A stretch of 64,000 nucleotides of DNA from Panopea generosa (taxonomy: Eukaryota > Mollusca > Bivalvia > Adapedonta > Hiatellidae). Location: positions 11,678,987 through 11,742,986 of the forward strand of contig CM055896.1 of the NCBI GenBank assembly GCA_029582155.1, in the 5' to 3' direction. The notes below the pieces were generated by a model. That model was not told the origin of the DNA. It did not search any database and was given only the letters and a program-made list of their open reading frames with translations. The position numbers and the translations under genes were made by a program. Below are positions 58,993 to 64,000 of this stretch, one piece after another. Numbering within the stretch: the first letter of the stretch is position 1; every line of letters begins with the position of its first letter.

Positions 58993-59160
58993 CCCGAATA
59001 GTTCATTTGGCAGTGCCTCTGACTATCAATCCAGGAGTTGTGAGTTCGAATCCCTAACAGTCTCCATGATGATTGATATATGACATTGTGTCTCATTATT
59101 CATCACTCAATGCTGATTCAAGTGAGAATGTTATCAGTAACTTGCTGGTTAACCTTTCAG
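58993..59160 (+). mobile_element. tRNA-derived SINE, family A, truncated
   Basis: GCCCGAATAGTTCATTTGGC head, GAGTTCGAATCCCT B box, body to TAACTTGCTGGTTAACCTTT. The copy stops there and the satellite array begins soon after. Confidence 0.82.
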
Positions 59161-59204
59161 AAAAACGTATACTGGTAAACGATGAACATTTCAAGTTTAT
59201 ATGG

Positions 59205-62200
59205 CTGATGCCCTCATGGACGAAATCAACTTTGATGTGTATAAAATGGACTGATGCATTTATGGGCGAACTCATGATTGATGTGTATAAAATGGGCTGA
59301 TGCATTTATGGGTGAACTCATCATTAATGTGTATAAAATGAGCTGATGCATTTATGGGCGAAATCAACATTGATGTGTATAAAATGAGCTGATGCATTTA
59401 TGGGCGAAATCAACATTGATGTGTATAAAATGAGCTGATGCATTTATGGGCAAAATCAACATTAATGTGTATAAAATGAGCTGATGCCCTCATGAGCGAA
59501 TTCAACATTCATGATAAAATGGGCTGATGCATTTATGGGCGAAATCAACATTGATGTGTATCAAATAGGCTGATACATTTATGGGCGAAATCAACATTGA
59601 TGTGTATAAAATGAGCTGATGCATTTATGGGCGAAATCAACATTGATGTGTATAAAATGAGCTGATGCATTTATGGGCGAAATCAACATTGATGTGTATC
59701 AAATAGGCTGATGCATTTATGGGCGAAATCAACATTAATGTGTATAAAATGAGCTGATGCATTTATGGGCGAAATCAACATCAATGTGTATAAAATGAGC
59801 TGATGCATTTATGGGCAAAATCAACATTGATGTGTATCAAATAGGCTGATGCATTTATGGGTGAAATCAACTTTGATGTGTATAAAATTGACTGATGCAT
59901 ATATGGGCGAACTCATGATTGATGTGTATAAAATGGGCTGATGCATTTATGGGTGAACTCATCATTGATGTGTATCAAATAGGCTGATGCATTTATGGGC
60001 GAAATCAACATCAATGTGTATAAAATGAGCTGATGCATTTATGGGCAAAATCAACATTGATGTGTATAAAATGGGCCAATGCATTTATTGGCGAAATCAG
60101 CATTGATGTGTATAAAATGGGCTGATGCATTTATGTGCAAAATCAACATTGATGTGTATACAATGGGCTAATGCCCTCGTGGGCGAATCAACATCGATGT
60201 GTATAAAATGGGCTGATGCCCTCATGGGTGAATTCAACATTGATGTGTATCAAATAGGCTGATGCATTTATGGGCGAAATCAACATTAATGTGTATAAAA
60301 TGAGCTGATGCATTTATGGGCGAAATCAACATTGATGTGTATAAAATGAGCTGATGCATTTATGGGCAAAATCAACATTAATGTGTATAAAATGAGCTGA
60401 TGCCCTCATGAGCGAATTCAACATTCATGATAAAATGGGCTGATGCATTTATTGGCGAAATCAACATTGATGTGTATCAAATAGGCTGATGCATTTATGG
60501 GCGAAATCAACATTGATGTGTATAAAATGAGCTGATGCATTTATGGGCGAAATCAACATTCATGTGTATAAAATGAGCTGATGCATTTATGGGCGAAATC
60601 AACATTGATGTGTATCAAATAGGCTGATGCATTTATGGGTGAAATCAACTTTGATGTGTATAAAATTGACTGATGCATTTATGGGCGAACTCATGATTGA
60701 TGTGTATAAAATGGGCTGATGCATTTATGGGTGAACTCATCATTGATGTGTATCAAATAGGCTGATGCATTTATGGGCGAAATCAACATCAATGTGTATA
60801 AAATGAGCTGATGCATTTATGGGCAAAATCAACATTGATGTGTATAAAATGGGCCAATGTATTTATTGGCGAAATCAGCATTGATGTGTATAAAATGGGC
60901 TGATGCATTTATGTGCAAAATCAACATTGATGTGTATAAAATGGGCTAATGCCCTCGTGGGCGAATCAACATCGATGTGTATAAAATGGGCTGATGCCCT
61001 CATGGGTGAATTCAACATTGATGTGTATAAAATATGCTGATGCATTTATGGGCGAAATCAACATTGGTGTGAATAAAATGGGCTGATGCATTTATGGGCG
61101 AAATCAACATTGATATGTATTAAATGGGCTGATGCATTTATGGGCGAATCAACATTGATGGGTATAAGATAGACTGATGCATTGATGAGAGAAATCAACA
61201 TTGATGTGTATAAAATGGGCTGATGCATTTGTGGGCAAAATCAACATTGATGTGTATAAAATAGGATGATGCCCTCATGGTCGAATTCAACATTGATGTG
61301 TATAAAATAGGCTGATGCATTTATGGGCAAAATTAAAATTGATGTGTATAAAATGGACTGATGCATTTTTGGGCGAAATCAACATTGATGTGTATAAAAT
61401 GGGCTGATGAATTTAAGGATGAAATCATCATTGAGGTGTAAAAATTGGGCTGATGCATTTATGGGCGAAATCAACATTGATGTGTATAAAATGGGCTGAT
61501 GCATTTATGGGTGAAATTATCATTGATGAGTATGAAATGGGCTGATGCATTTATGGGCAAAATCAACATTGATGTGTATAAAATGGGCTGATACATTTAT
61601 GGGCGAAATCAACATTGATGTGTATAAAATGGGCTTATGCATTTATGGGCGAAATCAACATTGATATGTATAAAATGGGCTGATGCCCTCATGGGCGAAA
61701 TCAACATTGATGTGTATAAAATTGGCTGATGCATTTATGAGCGAAATCAACATTGATGTGTATAAAATAGGCTGATGCCCTCATGGGCGAATTCAACATT
61801 GATGTGTATAAAATGGGCTGATACATTTATGGGCGAAATCAACACTGATGTGTATTTAATGGGCTGATGCATTTATGGGAAAAATCAACATTGATGTGTA
61901 TAAAATGGGCTGATGTATTTATGGACGAAATAAATCAACATTGATGTGTTTAAAATGGTCTGGTGCATTTATGGGCGAAATCAACATTGATGTGTATTAA
62001 CTAGGCTGATGCATTTATGGGTGAAATCAACATTGATGTGTATAAAATGGGCTGATGCATTTATGGGCAAAATCAACATTAATGTGTATAAAATGGGCTG
62101 ATGCATTCATGGGCGAAATTCTTATTGATGTGTATTAAATGGGCTGATGCCCTCATTGGCGAATTCAACATTGATGTGTATTAAATGGGCTGATGCATTT

Positions 62201-63050
62201 ATGGGGGAAATCAACATTGATGTGTATAAAACGGGGCGATGCATTGATGGGCGAAATCAACATTGATGTGTATAAAATGGGCTGATGCCTTTATTGGTTA
62301 AATCAACATTGATGTGTATAAAATGGGCTAATACATTTGTGGGTGAAATCAACATTGATGTGTATAAATGGGCGGATGCATTTTTTGGCGAAATTAACAT
62401 TAATGTGTATAAAATGGGCTGATGCATTTATTGGCGAAATCATCATTGATGTGTACAAAATGGATTGATGCCCTCATGGGCGAAATCAACATCGTATATA
62501 AATTGGGCTGATGCATTTATGGGCGAAATCAACATTGATATGTATAAAATGGGCTGATGCATTTTTGGTCGAAATCAACATTGATGTATATAAAATAAGC
62601 TGATGCATTTATTGGCGAAATTATTATTGATGTGTATAAAATGGGCTGATGCCCTCATGGACGAAATCAACATTGTGTATAAATTGGGCTAATGTATTTA
62701 TGGGCGAAATCAGCATTGATGTGTAGAAAATGGACTGATCCATCAATGGGCGAAATCAACATTGATGTGTATAAAATAAGTTGATGCATTTATGGGCGAA
62801 ATCATCATTGATGTGTATAAAATGGGCTGATGCCCTCATCGGCGAAATCACATTGATGTGTATAAAATGGGCTGATGCATTTATAGGCGAAATCAACATT
62901 GATGTGTATAAAATGGGCTGGTGCATTGATGGGCTAAATCATCATTGATGTGTATAAAATGGGTTGATGCATTTATGGGCGAAATCAACATTAATGTGTA
63001 TAAAATGGGCTGATGGCCTTATGGGCGAAATCATCATTGCTGTGTTTAAA
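59205..63050 (+). repeat. 46-bp satellite-like array, about 83 copies with higher-order structure
   Basis: Unit GCTGATGCATTTATGGGCGA, AATCAACATTGATGTGTATA, AAATGG. Variants (CCCTCATG for CATTTATG, ATCAAATAGG, CTCATGATTG) recur in the same order, for example 59490-60230 against 60400-61010, showing multi-unit duplications of about 0.8-0.9 kb. The right half is more uniform but also diverged. Confidence 0.95.
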
Positions 63051-63073
63051 ATGTATACGTCGTATACACACTC

Positions 63074-63162
63074 TGAACTATTGCGGCAAACTTCAGTTTG
63101 CTTGATATTCGTGTTTCGTCGTTCAAAAGACGAAACGAAACGAAACATGAATATATAGTTCA
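63074..63162. repeat. Nested hairpin sequence beside the satellite array
   Basis: TGAACTAT (63074-63081) pairs with ATAGTTCA (63155-63162). Inside, GTTTCGTC (63113-63120) pairs with GACGAAAC (63129-63136), with ATATTC/GAATAT-type pairing between. Possibly a tiny MITE. Confidence 0.5.
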
Positions 63163-63546
63163 TTTGATGTTTTTAATTATGTTGCTGTATATGGCTGGTG
63201 CCCTTATAGGCCTTAATTGTTGAATGTTGACAAACTTTTAACTGCTGGCCATTCTTTATAAAAAAAAACTTTACATCTACGGCCATGACATTCTCACCTC
63301 TTTAATATTGAAGATAGTCAGTGACATGCAGCAAGGAATTATATAGAGATATGCAAGTCCTTGCTTGTAGGCATGGTTAACCGTCTGGCGGATCCCAGGA
63401 AAGATACGGTGCTTTGATCGTCGTCAAATATTTGAAAGGCTGTTGAAATGGGGCGTTAAAACCCATACATGCAAACACACTTAATTAAAACATACTCTAT
63501 AGTACACGTAACAATTGTTTTATATGCATTTTAATAATTAAACGTA

Positions 63547-63552
63547 TTTATT
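63547..63552 (-). terminator. Candidate polyadenylation signal AATAAA
   Basis: TTTATT on the plus strand, AATAAA on the minus strand, about 145 nt after the stop codon of the terminal exon at 63694-63991. Confidence 0.4.
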
Positions 63553-63693
63553 AATGAGATAAAGAATGTCCCAAATATATGTTTTATGTTATGTATGTAA
63601 TAACTGAAGATGGTGACATACAAATGAATGTAAATGCAAATTCAACCATTCATGCCTAACCACGAGCTTAACCAGTTGCGTTAAGGAATAAAC

Positions 63694-63991
63694 TCATGTA
63701 TTCTTGTTTGTGCACTTTGCGTGTACTTCCCCTGAGGCAAGTAGATGGTCGTGGTAGAGCACCAATGTACCAAATATTGCTATATGAGTGAATAAATACA
63801 TTATTGTTACTGGTCCATCTCCTGACAGCACGTGCCTTAACTGCGTTACCGCATAGATCGTCAATAAAACATAATAGCTCATTTTTCGCATGTTAAATGC
63901 TCCGAGGAAATGCGTTGCCATAGCAACCACGGCTGCCGCGATCTGTACGTATGCAATTATTTGACAACTTTCGCCATCTCTGGGACCAAGT
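63694..63991 (-). CDS. Last coding exon of an unrecognised membrane protein (partial gene)
   Basis: Open frame of 98 codons to TAG, preceded by a good acceptor (CTGTTACAG, read on this strand at 63992-64000) with phase 2 entry, so the rest of the gene lies beyond the window edge. The protein has three hydrophobic segments: AYVQIAAAVVAMATHFLGA, YYVLLTIYAVTQL and IMYLFTHIAIFGTLVLY. A polar tail KCTNKNT follows. I do not recognise the family with confidence. AATAAA on the same strand lies about 145 nt past the stop. A chance open frame is possible, but the hydrophobic pattern, acceptor and polyadenylation signal together favour a real exon. Confidence 0.55.
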
Positions 63992-64000
63992 CTGTAACAG

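Noticed and set aside
11422-59160. Apparent tRNA genes (A and B boxes at several places)
   Set aside because: Each tRNA-like head is followed by the same family-specific body and tail at several sites, so these are tRNA-derived SINEs; none gives a clean full cloverleaf by eye.

Overview
The window is from a eukaryotic nuclear genome, AT-rich, with small GT-AG exons scattered among very long repeat-filled introns. Its two readable genes are animal genes. The repeats (several tRNA-derived SINE families, abundant minisatellites, MITEs, and elements opening with GATCACCTGAGC) are of kinds I associate with bivalve molluscs. I therefore infer a mollusc, probably a bivalve; the species cannot be read from the sequence.

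Layout. (1) 1-11165: no convincing gene; minisatellites, one SINE and a 0.9 kb terminal-inverted-repeat element, lying beyond the 3' end of the first gene. (2) 11166-44017, minus strand: an ankyrin-repeat DHHC palmitoyltransferase of the ZDHHC13/ZDHHC17 (HIP14) type. Every coding exon could be placed with consistent phase. It has two alternative exons for the TM3-TM4 region (16650-16815 and 15458-15629) and two alternative 3'-terminal coding exons (13334-13528 and 11166-11360). The four possible transcripts would encode 534 or 536 aa. (3) 44018-44332: a 315 bp gap between divergent start codons, probably a shared promoter. (4) 44333-51699, plus strand: a complete five-exon torsin (343 aa), an ER-lumen AAA+ ATPase. 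(5) 51700-63050: repeats only, including a 1.6 kb 15-bp minisatellite and a 3.8 kb 46-bp satellite-like array. (6) 63694-63991, minus strand: the last coding exon of an unrecognised membrane protein whose remainder lies beyond the window edge.

Most interesting points. The palmitoyltransferase carries two separate exon duplications. E8 and E9 are made mutually exclusive by reading frame, and the two last exons have identical length and clearly homologous protein sequence; together they give a combinatorial membrane/C-terminal module on an invariant ankyrin-DHHC core. In torsin, about 15 tandem copies of the segment spanning the final 3' splice site (intron end plus start of exon 5) stand in front of the true exon. 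They form an array of decoy acceptors, whose use would cause early termination. The exon 4 acceptor of torsin lies in the end of a MITE. A 2.07 kb DNA transposon with subterminal CCGGCCCC repeats and an 8-bp target duplication sits in the first palmitoyltransferase intron, and a 5'-truncated LINE ends within about 40 bp of the exon 2 donor.

The two genes both bear on membrane/ER biology, but I see no evidence of a functional link beyond the shared promoter region. No CRISPR array, rRNA or intact tRNA gene was seen; tRNA-like sequences are SINE heads.
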